Shown: positions 26,808-34,113, counted from the stretch's first letter. The stretch: 64,000 bases of DNA from Carnobacterium_B sp040274945 (GCF_040274945.1 NZ_JBEMAR010000008.1:62001-126000), one strand, 5' to 3'. Notes: generated by a model not told the origin, from the sequence alone. Numbers and translations are program-made.

Positions 26808-26949
26808 AAAGCAAAAAAATGGGGCTATCTTCTTATGTATGTATGGTATTTACGACCCTGAAATGATTATGGAAGCATATTTCACCGAAAGAGAATTTGA
26901 TGCCTTGACAAAAATATTTAATGAAATCAACAAGGAGGAAACAAAATGA
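26764..26949 (+). CDS. Unknown small early protein
   Basis: 61 aa (MQKTLKTSETQTTVKK...). The C-terminal half (YGIYDPEMIMEAYFTEREFD) is acidic. The stop overlaps the next start (ATGA). An AGGAGG lies near its end for the next gene. Function unknown. Confidence 0.7.
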   Translation: MQKTLKTSETQTTVKKQKNGAIFLCMYGIYDPEMIMEAYFTEREFDALTKIFNEINKEETK

Positions 26950-27086
26950 AAAACAAATATTTGAGAATGAAACTTGTAGCAAAAAGAACCCAAAAGGCAA
27001 AGGAACTTGCTAGAAAAGAAAAAGCAGAAAGAGCAATTAATCGCTTGACACAAGAACTAGAAAGTGTTATACTTAAATCAAGATAA
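26946..27086 (+). CDS. Very small basic protein
   Basis: 46 aa (MKNKYLRMKLVAKRTQKAKE...), strongly basic and helical, ATG overlapping the previous stop, AGGAGG 7 nt upstream. The promoter of the following gene (TTGACA-17-TATACT) lies inside its last third, so its codons are constrained by that signal. Possibly nucleic-acid binding. Confidence 0.65.
   Translation: MKNKYLRMKLVAKRTQKAKELARKEKAERAINRLTQELESVILKSR
27045..27073 (+). promoter_or_regulatory. Intragenic promoter
   Basis: TTGACA, 17 bp, TATACT within the 46-codon gene, serving the gene at 27105. Confidence 0.75.
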
Positions 27087-27104
27087 AGGAAGGGAATGAT
27101 AAAA

Positions 27105-27266
27105 ATGACTTATCACTTACATTTCATCAAAGAAGGTCAAATTAATATGGATAGCGGTTATAACACTGTTTTCCATGAAGCGATCTATGCCGATTCATAC
27201 GAACAAGCAAAAGCAGACTTACAAGAAAAGTACAAAAACGAAAATATCACAATTTTAAATTTTTAA
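27105..27266 (+). CDS. Small unknown protein
   Basis: 53 aa (MTYHLHFIKEGQINMDSG...), preceded by the common AAGGGAATGATAAAAATG leader. Length and fold hints (strand, helix EQAKADLQEKYKN) resemble short phage proteins of the DpnD/PcfM kind, but this is a guess. Confidence 0.7.
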   Translation: MTYHLHFIKEGQINMDSGYNTVFHEAIYADSYEQAKADLQEKYKNENITILNF

Positions 27267-27276
27267 CACAAAACAC

Positions 27277-27305
27277 TTGACTAGCCCAAAAGGCTATGGT
27301 ATACT
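27277..27305 (+). promoter_or_regulatory. Promoter with hairpin in spacer
   Basis: TTGACT, 17 bp, TATACT. The spacer holds TAGCC-CAAAA-GGCTA. Confidence 0.75.
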
Positions 27306-27335
27306 ATGTATATAGTAAAGAAAGGAATGAATTAA

Positions 27336-27542
27336 ATGACAATCAAAAATTGGTTTTTCTTGGTAGCTTTCTTGTTATTCTTCTTTGGTGGCACAATTTT
27401 TCTACCAGCCTATTACACCTATTACATTATAGCGCAAAATGGTTTTTGGGCTTTGAGTAGTTTGGTAATGGTAGTCTTTACCGCTTTAATCAGCTACTTA
27501 TCATTAGATTTTATCGCTGGAAAATGGAAAGAAACGGCTTGA
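27336..27542 (+). CDS. Small two-span membrane protein
   Basis: 68 aa. Two transmembrane helices (FFLVAFLLFFFGGTIFLPAY and LSSLVMVVFTALISYLSLDF). AAAGGAATG leader. The TGA is inside the next -35 box. Function unknown. Confidence 0.75.
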   Translation: MTIKNWFFLVAFLLFFFGGTIFLPAYYTYYIIAQNGFWALSSLVMVVFTALISYLSLDFIAGKWKETA

Positions 27543-27567
27543 CAAGCCTTTCTTTCTAAGTTATAAT
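27536..27567 (+). promoter_or_regulatory. Overlapping terminator and promoter
   Basis: GGCTT-GAC-AAGCC plus T-rich tail. -35 TTGACA at 27539, -10 TATAAT at 27562, spacer 17. No gene starts within the next 130 nt, so it may make a short RNA. Confidence 0.7.
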
Positions 27568-27620
27568 AAGAGTATAGAAAAGCAATAAAAAAATCTTTAT
27601 TAGAAAATAGTATAAAACAC

Positions 27621-27649
27621 TTGACAAACATTTCAAAATGTTTTATACT
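27621..27649 (+). promoter_or_regulatory. Promoter with palindromic spacer (operator)
   Basis: TTGACA, 17 bp, TATACT. An 18-bp palindrome, AAACATTT-CA-AAATGTTT, fills the spacer exactly (27626-27643), suggesting repression by a dimeric regulator. GTAGTA-AAGA-TACTAC follows downstream. Confidence 0.75.
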
Positions 27650-27700
27650 ATAAATGTAGTAAAGATACTACAAAAAAATTATAAAAAGGTGGAATATATC

Positions 27701-28069
27701 ATGGAAAACAAACAAATGACAAAGGCACAAGCATTGGAATTGGCACTAGAAAAAATCAAAGAACCGCAAGAATTAGTCGAAAAATTGGAAACAATGCTTG
27801 CACAACAAAAGAAACAAGATAGCGCAAAACGCAACAAAAAAGGCACAAGCAAAGTTGCAAAAGAAAAAGCCGAAAACATGGATAAAGTACGTGCTTTCTT
27901 TTCTGAAATGACCGAACAAAACGCTTTGACACTTGCTGAAATTGGTCAGGCTATTGGGCTAGATGATGCCACACCGCAAAAATTATCTGCTATCATGAAA
28001 CCGCTAGTTGATAATGATGAATTTGAAAAAGTAACCAAAGATAAAAAAGTCGCTTACCAAGCAAAATAA
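27701..28069 (+). CDS. Small winged-helix-like protein (paralogue 1)
   Basis: 122 aa from ATG 27701, with AAGGTGG 9 nt upstream. A Lys-rich middle is followed by a C-terminal domain of about 65 residues (VRAFFSEM, LTLAEIGQAIGL, TPQKLSAIMKPLVDND, KKVAYQAK) that reads as a winged helix. The genes at 33665 and 57194 are paralogues. It precedes a DEDDh exonuclease gene, an order repeated at 33665-34866. Promoter-operator upstream and hairpin terminator downstream suggest tight control and high output. Probable nucleic-acid binding. Confidence 0.8.
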   Translation: MENKQMTKAQALELALEKIKEPQELVEKLETMLAQQKKQDSAKRNKKGTSKVAKEKAENMDKVRAFFSEMTEQNALTLAEIGQAIGLDDATPQKLSAIMKPLVDNDEFEKVTKDKKVAYQAK

Positions 28070-28076
28070 TTTTGTT

Positions 28077-28106
28077 GGGAAAGAGTTAGCAACAAAACTC
28101 TTTCCC
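28077..28106 (+). terminator. Rho-independent terminator with conserved loop
   Basis: GGGAAAGAGTT pairs perfectly with AACTCTTTCCC around the loop AGCAACAA. The same loop occurs in the terminator at 35120. Confidence 0.85.
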
Positions 28107-28125
28107 AAAACTTTTTAAAAAGTAG

Positions 28126-28154
28126 TTGCAATTCATTTCATTAAATGCTATAAT
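28126..28154 (+). promoter_or_regulatory. Promoter of exonuclease gene
   Basis: TTGCAA, 17 bp, TATAAT. Confidence 0.7.
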
Positions 28155-28206
28155 AAAAGAGTAGTAAGGAAACAAAATAAATTATAAAACGAAAGAGGTT
28201 AGTTAA

Positions 28207-28911
28207 ATGAAAGAAACATTCCTAGTTATTGATACAGAAACAACAAAAGAGGGCTATAATATGCCTAATCAATCGGTATTTGATATTGGTTGGACTATTT
28301 CAAACAGACAAGGTGAAATTTTACAAACCCGTTCTTACATGGTGGAAGAATTTCGATTGCAAGCCTTGGAAAAGAAAAAAGCTTTCTTGATTGATAGCGA
28401 GGTAGTGGACAAGGCAACTTATATCACTAAGCTTTTAAATAAAGAAATGAAAGTCGTAAACTGGAAAAGTATTATTGCACAACTTACGAAAGATATGAAC
28501 AAACACAATGTTGAATTTGTATCAGCTTATAACCTCGGTTTTGATTTGCGAGTGATTGATAAGACTACTCAATTCTTGTTAGGTCGTGAATTTCTCTTTG
28601 ATGATAAATTTCTGATTGACTTGTGGCACGCAAGCGCCTATACAATTCTTAACACGAAAGAATATAAAGAGTTTGCTCGCAAGCATAATCTAACGACTGA
28701 AAAAGGGAATTTAAAAACGTCCGCTGAATCAACTTTTCAATTTATCACTAACAATCCAAGTTATATTGAAGAACATACGGCTTTGCAAGATAGTCTTGAT
28801 GAAACAGAAATTTTACACCACCTATTAAACCAAAAAGAAAGCATTCCTTTGCACGCTTATGAAATTAATACGCAAGCTTGGAAAATCGTCAATACAAAAG
28901 AAGAAGAATAA
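28207..28911 (+). CDS. DnaQ-like 3'-5' exonuclease (DEDDh), paralogue 1
   Basis: 234 aa. Exo I FLVIDTETT, the following VFDIGW, Exo II AYNLGFDLRVID and Exo III EEHTALQDSLDE supply the D, E, D, H and D residues of DEDDh exonucleases. The family trims DNA or RNA 3' ends. A second copy lies at 34114. The gene follows a winged-helix gene. Roles in replication proofreading, host DNA breakdown or RNA trimming cannot be told apart here. Confidence 0.88.
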   Translation: MKETFLVIDTETTKEGYNMPNQSVFDIGWTISNRQGEILQTRSYMVEEFRLQALEKKKAFLIDSEVVDKATYITKLLNKEMKVVNWKSIIAQLTKDMNKHNVEFVSAYNLGFDLRVIDKTTQFLLGREFLFDDKFLIDLWHASAYTILNTKEYKEFARKHNLTTEKGNLKTSAESTFQFITNNPSYIEEHTALQDSLDETEILHHLLNQKESIPLHAYEINTQAWKIVNTKEEE

Positions 28912-28917
28912 TAAAAA

Positions 28918-28952
28918 AAGGGCTTGACTTTAAGCCCTTTTTCCTTTATAAT
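28918..28952 (+). promoter_or_regulatory. Overlapping terminator and promoter
   Basis: AAGGGCTT pairs with AAGCCCTT, T-tail. TTGACT at 28924 and TATAAT at 28947, spacer 17. Confidence 0.8.
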
Positions 28953-28977
28953 TATAGTATAGAAAGGAATGATAAAA

Positions 28978-29262
28978 ATGACAAAAGCAACTAATTATGA
29001 AAACATACTGAATTGTTTGCAACAAATTGATTTTGAGAAAAAACTTTCTAGCAGTGAGGAATCTTTGCTTTTTGAAACCCTAATAAAAGCAGGAGTTCAA
29101 CAGTTTAAAAAAGACACAAATAAAAAGAAAGAATGTGCTTATTGCAAAAGGAAAAATAAAATTCATGTGGATATCAATCCTTATATTCATGAAATCAGCG
29201 GAAAGATTAATTTCCAATGGTTATGTGATGAATGTAAGAGTGAATTAAATGAAGAGATATAA
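28978..29262 (+). CDS. Small zinc-ribbon protein
   Basis: 94 aa from the second ATG of the common leader. The C-terminal half holds CAYCKRKNK then WLCDECKSE, a four-cysteine ribbon. It is probably nucleic-acid or protein binding. It is followed closely by a membrane protein gene, with which it likely forms a two-gene unit. Confidence 0.78.
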   Translation: MTKATNYENILNCLQQIDFEKKLSSSEESLLFETLIKAGVQQFKKDTNKKKECAYCKRKNKIHVDINPYIHEISGKINFQWLCDECKSELNEEI

Positions 29263-29280
29263 AAAAGGAGAGTGAAAGAA

Positions 29281-29538
29281 ATGAATAGAATCGAAATCAG
29301 AAATAGAAAGAAAATAGAAAAGAGAGAAAACTTTACAGAAAAAGCTGGTATGTTTATTATAGGAATAATTTTTCTTTTGGTAATTGCCTTTTTAGCCTTT
29401 ACACCTCTTGTCTATACGGGCTATATAATTGTAATAGGTGAATTTTTTAGTCTTAAAGGTATAGTTTCTACTCTATGTGTATTTATTGTTGGTTGGGGTT
29501 GGTTTTGTGTGATTATATTAGAATTATTTGGAAGATAG
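29281..29538 (+). CDS. Small two-span membrane protein
   Basis: 85 aa from ATG 29281, AGGAG 11 nt upstream. A basic N-terminus, then two transmembrane helices (MFIIGIIFLLVIAFLAFTPLVYTGYIIV and GIVSTLCVF...). No family recognised. Confidence 0.75.
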   Translation: MNRIEIRNRKKIEKRENFTEKAGMFIIGIIFLLVIAFLAFTPLVYTGYIIVIGEFFSLKGIVSTLCVFIVGWGWFCVIILELFGR

Positions 29539-29556
29539 CTATAAGCTATCTTTTTT
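29534..29556 (+). terminator. Rho-independent terminator
   Basis: GATAGCT-ATA-AGCTATC followed by T6. Confidence 0.9.
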
Positions 29557-29567
29557 ATTTGGCTGCC

Positions 29568-29585
29568 TTGTGAAATATTTCACAG
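29568..29585. promoter_or_regulatory. Rex box
   Basis: TTGTGAAATATTTCACAG matches TTGTGAA-N4-TTCACAA at all but the last base. It lies in a 170-bp gap, 140 bp before the next promoter. Confidence 0.6.
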
Positions 29586-29723
29586 TTTCCGCAAGCGATC
29601 CGAAATTTTACCACAAAATCAGGTCTTTGTCAAGAAAAAAATCGGAATATTTTAATTAATTTTTTCTCATTTAATTATCCCAAAAGTGAGAGAATTTTAA
29701 TCGGGCGCTCATGAATTTATTAG

Positions 29724-29752
29724 TTGATTTTTTCTTTTTAATTTGCTATAAT
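29724..29752 (+). promoter_or_regulatory. Promoter
   Basis: TTGATT, 17 bp, TATAAT. Confidence 0.7.
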
Positions 29753-29777
29753 ATAAATATAGAAAGGAATGATAAAA

Positions 29778-30026
29778 ATGGACTACGAGAAAATCGAACA
29801 AGATGCTACTGAGTTAGTAAAAAAATATGGTGTTGAAGCTGCGAGTGATTTCTGGGCTGGTGTGGACAATGAAGGGCTTGTGTATTATATCACAAACTTT
29901 GGGAACTTTTACGAAAAAGATCCAATCTATAAAGAATACCTAAACAAATCGTTTTTAGAAGCGTTAGAATTTTTCAAAACCTTAACGGCAGAATGTGAAA
30001 ACTTTTTAGACTTTTTAGATGAATAA
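29778..30026 (+). CDS. Small acidic protein
   Basis: 82 aa (MDYEKIEQDATELVKKYG...). Strongly acidic and helical with a Phe/Glu-rich C-terminus (FFKTLTAECENFLDFLDE). Small acidic early proteins of phages are often inhibitors or DNA mimics; nothing specific is recognised. Confidence 0.75.
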   Translation: MDYEKIEQDATELVKKYGVEAASDFWAGVDNEGLVYYITNFGNFYEKDPIYKEYLNKSFLEALEFFKTLTAECENFLDFLDE

Positions 30027-30058
30027 GCCTTGACAATATGTTAAGGCTTTGCTATAAT
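30025..30058 (+). promoter_or_regulatory. Overlapping hairpin and promoter
   Basis: AAGCCTTGACA pairs with TGTTAAGGCTT (one G-U). -35 TTGACA at 30030, -10 TATAAT at 30053, spacer 17. Confidence 0.78.
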
Positions 30059-30083
30059 ATAAATATAGAAAGGAATGATAAAG

Positions 30084-30509
30084 ATGATTGAAACATTCAG
30101 CAATGGCGAAAAAATCACTAAGCACGACTGGGAACTAATCGAAAATATGGTATCAAAAGAAAGCCTAAAACTTTCACTTGCTGAAGCGATTGAATTAAGA
30201 GAGTTTGACAAATTCGACGCTGAAAGAGAAACAAGCGAGGAAAAAGAAGAAAAGAAAGCAAAGATACAAGCTAAAAAGGATAAGAAAGAACAAAGTACTA
30301 TCACAAGTGAAAGCAATCTAAAATGGATATATGAAGATGTAATTTTGGTAGCTTTCAAAGATAAAGAATTTAAAAGCAAAGACTTATGGAAATTAGTCAG
30401 CGATAAATTTTCAAACAGACAAACGCCACACGCTTTGAAAAAGTTAGCTAGTGAGGGAAAGCTTGACGACTTAGGCGGTTCGCCAAAAACTTATAAAATA
30501 AAGGGTTGA
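30084..30509 (+). CDS. Winged-helix-like DNA-binding protein
   Basis: 141 aa. A charged Lys/Glu linker (residues 45-70) joins an N-terminal helical part to a C-terminal winged-helix-like domain (FKSKDLWKLVSDKF, RQTPHALKKLASEGKLDDLG, PKTYKIKG). It is distantly similar in layout to the paralogues at 27701 and 33665. Its TGA is inside the next -35 box. Confidence 0.72.
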   Translation: MIETFSNGEKITKHDWELIENMVSKESLKLSLAEAIELREFDKFDAERETSEEKEEKKAKIQAKKDKKEQSTITSESNLKWIYEDVILVAFKDKEFKSKDLWKLVSDKFSNRQTPHALKKLASEGKLDDLGGSPKTYKIKG

Positions 30510-30534
30510 CTTTCAACCCTTTATCCCTTATAAT
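30501..30534 (+). promoter_or_regulatory. Overlapping terminator and promoter
   Basis: AAGGGTTGA pairs with TCAACCCTT. TTGACT at 30506, TATAAT at 30529, spacer 17. Confidence 0.8.
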
Positions 30535-30559
30535 AGTATTATAGAAAGGAATGATAAAA

Positions 30560-30724
30560 ATGGTAAGCAAGAAAAAAAGATATTATCAAATTAAAAGACT
30601 TTGGGAAACTAGAGGGAACGAAAAGGAAAGTTTTACAGATTTTCTTTATAACTTAGAATCAGAGAGAATCATAACTTTCAAAGAGTGGGTTAAATTTACG
30701 AAAATGTTTGAAAAATTAGGATAA
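30560..30724 (+). CDS. Small basic protein
   Basis: 54 aa (MVSKKKRYYQIKRLWETRG...), preceded by the AAAGGAATGATAAAAATG leader. Basic and helical. Function unknown. Confidence 0.7.
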   Translation: MVSKKKRYYQIKRLWETRGNEKESFTDFLYNLESERIITFKEWVKFTKMFEKLG

Positions 30725-30758
30725 AAGAGTTGACTTTTAACTCTTTTTCCTTTATAAT
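30725..30758 (+). promoter_or_regulatory. Overlapping terminator and promoter
   Basis: AAGAGTTGA pairs with TTAACTCTT, T5 tail. TTGACT at 30730, TATAAT at 30753, spacer 17. Confidence 0.8.
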
Positions 30759-30792
30759 GAATATATAAATAAGAAAAGGAAGTGTTTATAAA

Positions 30793-31179
30793 ATGTTTGA
30801 AACTTATGAAAAACCAATCCAATTAAAATCAATGGGGAAAGAAAAAGGTATCGTAAAAATTCGATACAACAAACTATTTAAAAAATTAAAGATTAAAGTC
30901 TATTTCAGAAATAAGAAAGTTTATTCTGGTGAAGAAAAAATTGATGATAAAAAAAGTTTAGAATTATTAGAAGTAGTAAGAAATAAAGATGTTTCTTATT
31001 ATAAAGAACTTTCTTATTATAGCGTTTATTCTGGTTTAAACAGCATTGTTATTGCCTATGATGAAAATAATGAACAAGTAGGCAACGATTTAAATGGCTA
31101 TGCTTTCAAAGATTTTATTTCTGGTACAGATAAAAAAATTGAAAAAATAATTGTGCAAAGAAGTATAAAAAACGCTTGA
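30793..31179 (+). CDS. Unknown early protein
   Basis: 128 aa, basic, beta-rich (GIVKIRYNKLFKKLKIKVYF). AAAAGGAAG leader. The TGA is inside the next -35 box. No family recognised. Confidence 0.75.
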   Translation: MFETYEKPIQLKSMGKEKGIVKIRYNKLFKKLKIKVYFRNKKVYSGEEKIDDKKSLELLEVVRNKDVSYYKELSYYSVYSGLNSIVIAYDENNEQVGNDLNGYAFKDFISGTDKKIEKIIVQRSIKNA

Positions 31180-31204
31180 CAATTTTCTTGCTTTCCCTTA
31201 TAAT
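31176..31204 (+). promoter_or_regulatory. Promoter overlapping stop codon
   Basis: TTGACA at 31176, TATAAT at 31199, spacer 17. TTTCCCTTA around the -10 box can pair with TGTAAGGGAAA downstream. Confidence 0.75.
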
Positions 31205-31255
31205 AATAAGTGTAAGGGAAAGCAATTACTTAAATTATAAAAAGGTGGGAACAAA

Positions 31256-31885
31256 ATGAAAAAATTAATTCTAACAGATGTTGACGGTACACTAACGAAA
31301 AAGAGCGTGGTTCTATCACACGCTGGCTATTTAATTGAACAAGGTATCATAAAAGATGATGGTTCTTATAAAGCTTGGTCACAAGATATGAAAAACGAAA
31401 GTTTGATTGTGGCGGTTGCCGAAAATTATCGTTCACAAATTACAGGCTTGAGAGAAAGTGATATGCAAGCACAAACTTTCATCGCAAAATTTTTTGCAAA
31501 AACTGATAACTGGTACGATACACTAGGTAGAATCAAGGATAAACAAAAAGAGGGCTATGAGGTTTGCCTTGTGACTGGTTCAAGCGACTTTCTTATCAAA
31601 CATTTAGCTGATATTCTACAATGTAATTATCACGCAACAGAATATTTAAAAGATGAAAATGGATGCTTTACAGGCAATGTAAAGGGAATGTTTTCCGAAA
31701 CACAAAAAGATGATTGTGTACAATGGAATTACAACTTAAATGAATATGATGAAATTGAAGCATGGGGGGATACGGCAAGCGATTTTGGACTTTTCAAACA
31801 TGCAACTTACAAAATGTTAGTTGACCCAACCTTTGAAACTCTCAAAACACTAGCCCAAAAAATGATAATTGATTTAATTTTATAA
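31256..31885 (+). CDS. HAD-superfamily phosphatase (PSPase-like)
   Basis: 209 aa. Motif I LTDVDGTLT with the nucleophile Asp, motif II CLVTGSSDFL, a Lys before EIEAWGDTASDFGLF motif IV. The helical cap (residues 20-90) is of the small type seen in phosphoserine-phosphatase-like enzymes. AAGGTGG leader. Substrate not inferable; possibly a nucleotide or a terminal phosphate. Confidence 0.88.
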   Translation: MKKLILTDVDGTLTKKSVVLSHAGYLIEQGIIKDDGSYKAWSQDMKNESLIVAVAENYRSQITGLRESDMQAQTFIAKFFAKTDNWYDTLGRIKDKQKEGYEVCLVTGSSDFLIKHLADILQCNYHATEYLKDENGCFTGNVKGMFSETQKDDCVQWNYNLNEYDEIEAWGDTASDFGLFKHATYKMLVDPTFETLKTLAQKMIIDLIL

Positions 31886-31890
31886 TAGAA

Positions 31891-31924
31891 AAGGCTTGAC
31901 AAGCCTTTTCTTATCCTTTATAAT
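31891..31924 (+). promoter_or_regulatory. Overlapping terminator and promoter
   Basis: AAGGCTT-GAC-AAGCCTT with T-rich tail. TTGACA at 31896, TATAAT at 31919, spacer 17. Confidence 0.82.
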
Positions 31925-31947
31925 AATAATATAAGGTGGTGAAAGGA

Positions 31948-32256
31948 ATGCTATTTTTTACTAAAAAGGTATGGATAACAAAACACTGCATGGCAAGGTT
32001 TGCCGAACGTGTTGGCGATAGTCAAGGGAACAAAGTAAAATATTCTAACAATGCTATACGCAAACAAATTTTAGAAGATTTTCAAGTTATGAATATTAGA
32101 TATAAAGAAGCAAAACAGGCAGATAATACTTTTCGAGTTTTCACAAAAGGCGCTAGAATTTACGTGTGCCAAGAAACAGAAAAAACAATCGTGGTTAAAA
32201 CTGTAATTCAGCAAACAGTAGAACAAGCAAAAGAATTTAAAGAAAAATACTTATAA
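31948..32256 (+). CDS. DUF4258/RelE-like small protein
   Basis: 102 aa from ATG 31948; AAGGTGG is 8 nt upstream. WITKHCMARFAERVG, then TKGARIYVCQETEKTIVVKTVI, resembles the short alpha-beta-beta fold of DUF4258 proteins, which are related to RelE-type toxins. No antitoxin gene is obvious beside it. Function inferred only from this resemblance. Confidence 0.65.
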   Translation: MLFFTKKVWITKHCMARFAERVGDSQGNKVKYSNNAIRKQILEDFQVMNIRYKEAKQADNTFRVFTKGARIYVCQETEKTIVVKTVIQQTVEQAKEFKEKYL

Positions 32257-32274
32257 AAAGGAAGTGCTTATAAA

Positions 32275-32523
32275 ATGTATAGTTTAATTAAAGAACAAGC
32301 TTTTTCTGGGAAAAAGAATGATTTCTTTGTATCGTTATATTGTGAGAATGGAAAATCATTTTTAAAATTGCAAGAAATGTATAAAGATAGCTTTGATTTT
32401 ACAGGCAAAGAAGTTGTTTGTAGATACTATAAAATTTTAGGTAAACACAATAAAAAGAGATTGATTGCAAAATATAATAGACACAGTAAAAAAATAAAAT
32501 CAATGTTAGATTACAAAATTTAA
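32275..32523 (+). CDS. Small basic unknown protein
   Basis: 82 aa, ending in a basic helix (KHNKKRLIAKYNRHSKKIK). AAAAGGAAG leader; 18 nt after the previous gene, so co-transcribed. A hairpin terminator follows. Confidence 0.72.
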   Translation: MYSLIKEQAFSGKKNDFFVSLYCENGKSFLKLQEMYKDSFDFTGKEVVCRYYKILGKHNKKRLIAKYNRHSKKIKSMLDYKI

Positions 32524-32546
32524 GGTGAGAATTTCTCACCTTTTTA
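32522..32546 (+). terminator. Rho-independent terminator
   Basis: AAGGTGAGA-ATT-TCTCACCTT followed by T-rich sequence. Confidence 0.88.
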
Positions 32547-32593
32547 TTTTTAGAATATTATAGTAAAAAAATAATATGTTATTTAATTTTGGT

Positions 32594-32611
32594 CTGTGAA
32601 AATTTTCACAA
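32594..32611. promoter_or_regulatory. Rex box
   Basis: CTGTGAAAATTTTCACAA matches TTGTGAA-N4-TTCACAA except the first base. Confidence 0.6.
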
Positions 32612-32713
32612 ACTAGTTCCGTTATTTTATTCATAGAAGTTTGTGAAATGTATAAAATAATATAACAGCCCAAGAGAAGAAGAATAAAATAACATATCCC
32701 GAATTGGCCCCCG

Positions 32714-32737
32714 AAACGTTGGTATATCAAGCTTTCA
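32714..32737. repeat. Conserved 24-bp motif, copy 1
   Basis: AAACGTTG followed by GTATATCAAGCTTTCA. Copies 2 and 3 lie at 32979 and 35581. Confidence 0.75.
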
Positions 32738-32847
32738 TTTTCATTTTCATAGTTTTCATTTCCATTTTCAAGAATTAAAAAACGGAATCCCAAAATCAAA
32801 GTTTGTGAAAATGTATAAAGATGCAGAGGAGGACGTTATTTTTCGGC

Positions 32848-32863
32848 CGCTCGCTGGCGAGCG
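32848..32863. other. GC-rich hairpin
   Basis: CGCTCGC-TG-GCGAGCG, preceded by GGCC and by GAGGAGGACGTTATTTTT. A similar block lies at 35694-35731. Confidence 0.65.
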
Positions 32864-32978
32864 CAATTTTACTCTGTTATTTAATGTTTGTCAAGTTTTT
32901 GGATCTGTTATTTTATTATTTTTAGGTGTTATTTTATTCGCCCATAAGTAGACCCCTTGTGAACTATTGAGCAAGACA

Positions 32979-33002
32979 AAACGTTGATATATCAAGCTTT
33001 CA
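32979..33002. repeat. Conserved 24-bp motif, copy 2
   Basis: AAACGTTGAT then ATATCAAGCTTTCA, with the inner palindrome TTGATATATCAA. Confidence 0.8.
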
Positions 33003-33092
33003 CAGGTGTTTTCACAAGAGATTGTGTATATTTCACAGCTTATTTTGCGCCCGAAACTGTTATTTTATTCCCTCTTGGGTGTTATTTTATGA

Positions 33093-33110
33093 TTGTGAAT
33101 TTTTTCACAT
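33093..33110. promoter_or_regulatory. Rex box
   Basis: TTGTGAATTTTTTCACAT matches the Rex box except the last base. Confidence 0.55.
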
Positions 33111-33304
33111 GTTATTTTTGTTATGTTATTTATCGCAATTAAAATAACATGAAAATACTTATGAAAGTTTCTGAAAACCTATGAAAGCTTGATAGACCGC
33201 CATTTGTAAGCGCTATTACGGATCTGGCGTGAAATTAAATAACGCTATCTCAGTTCACCGAGTGTTATTTAATAATAAAATAACATCACAAGCAATTGTG
33301 TTAA

Positions 33305-33324
33305 AATGAGAAACAATTCTCATT
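33305..33324. promoter_or_regulatory. 20-bp palindrome, possible metal-regulator box
   Basis: AATGAGAA-ACAA-TTCTCATT, perfect arms of 8. It resembles Fur-type inverted repeats but has a 4-bp centre, so the regulator is uncertain. Confidence 0.55.
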
Positions 33325-33580
33325 AAATTCTAATGAAATTATAACTGTTTTCTCAGTACCATTCAGATCGAAAATGTTATACTATGTATGTAAGTAAGAG
33401 ATATGAGGAAAAAAGCAAAAATTAGAAATTTCTCATAATCGAACAAAAAGATTTGCAAAGTGAAACAAAATATGCTATAATGAATTATAAAGTTAAATAA
33501 GTCCTTTGAAAACAGAATACTTCCCTTTTTACTCTTTGAGAATAACACAAAAAAACTTTTAAAAAAGTAAGAAAAAAGTG

Positions 33581-33609
33581 TTGACAATCAAAAAGAAAGG
33601 TGTTATACT
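33581..33609 (+). promoter_or_regulatory. Strong promoter
   Basis: TTGACA, 17 bp, TATACT. Downstream TAGTAAG-N7-CTTACTA (33617-33637) could be an operator or a 5' hairpin. Confidence 0.82.
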
Positions 33610-33664
33610 TAAAGAGTAGTAAGGGATCGACTTACTAACAAAATTATAAAAAGGTGGAATTATC

Positions 33665-34048
33665 ATGGAAAACAAAAAACAAACAGTAGCGGAAAAATTT
33701 GCAGAAGTAGCACGAGTATTGGTAGCGGCAGGCGCTCAAACTGAATTAGTTGATTTCATCAACGAACGCAAAGAACAACACGAAAAACGCACGACAAGCA
33801 AAAAACGTGGCTTGACTAAAACGCAAAAAGAAAACTTGGTACACGTGGAAAAAATCAACGCTTTCTTCTTTGAACAAGCCGATCCAGAAATTGCATATAC
33901 AAGTGCAGAAGTTGCTCAAGCAGTAGGTGGCGAAATCGCAGACTTTACACCTCAAAAAATGACTGCTTTGTTGAAACAAGTTGAAAATGCTGAAAAAGTT
34001 GCACAAGCTACAAGCGACAAGAAAAAAGTAGGCTATCAAGCTAAATAA
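33665..34048 (+). CDS. Small winged-helix-like protein (paralogue 2)
   Basis: 127 aa. An AAGGTGG leader. Its C-terminal domain (NAFFFEQADPEIAYTSAEVA, DFTPQKMTALLKQVENAE, KKVGYQAK) is clearly paralogous to 27701 and especially 57194, which shares ADPE.AY, PQK, VENA and VGYQ. It is followed by a DEDDh exonuclease gene, as at 27701. Strong promoter and ribosome site imply abundance. Probably binds nucleic acid. Confidence 0.8.
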   Translation: MENKKQTVAEKFAEVARVLVAAGAQTELVDFINERKEQHEKRTTSKKRGLTKTQKENLVHVEKINAFFFEQADPEIAYTSAEVAQAVGGEIADFTPQKMTALLKQVENAEKVAQATSDKKKVGYQAK

Positions 34049-34113
34049 GCAAGCGTAGGAAGTCGGGGCTAGGTAAAAGCCTAGCCCTAAAATTATAAAA
34101 GGTGGGAAAAATT

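Larger units (their letters stand above)
32547..33580. promoter_or_regulatory. Second gene-free tract with repeated operator-like motifs
   Basis: About 1 kb without a credible gene. It has at least a dozen GTTATTTWA half-sites in both orientations, Rex-type palindromes, a degraded cre (33206), a CodY-like box (33165), two copies of a conserved 24-bp motif, a GC-rich hairpin, and runs of TTTCAT repeats (32734-32770). Spurious reading frames on the minus strand cross these motifs. Confidence 0.7.
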
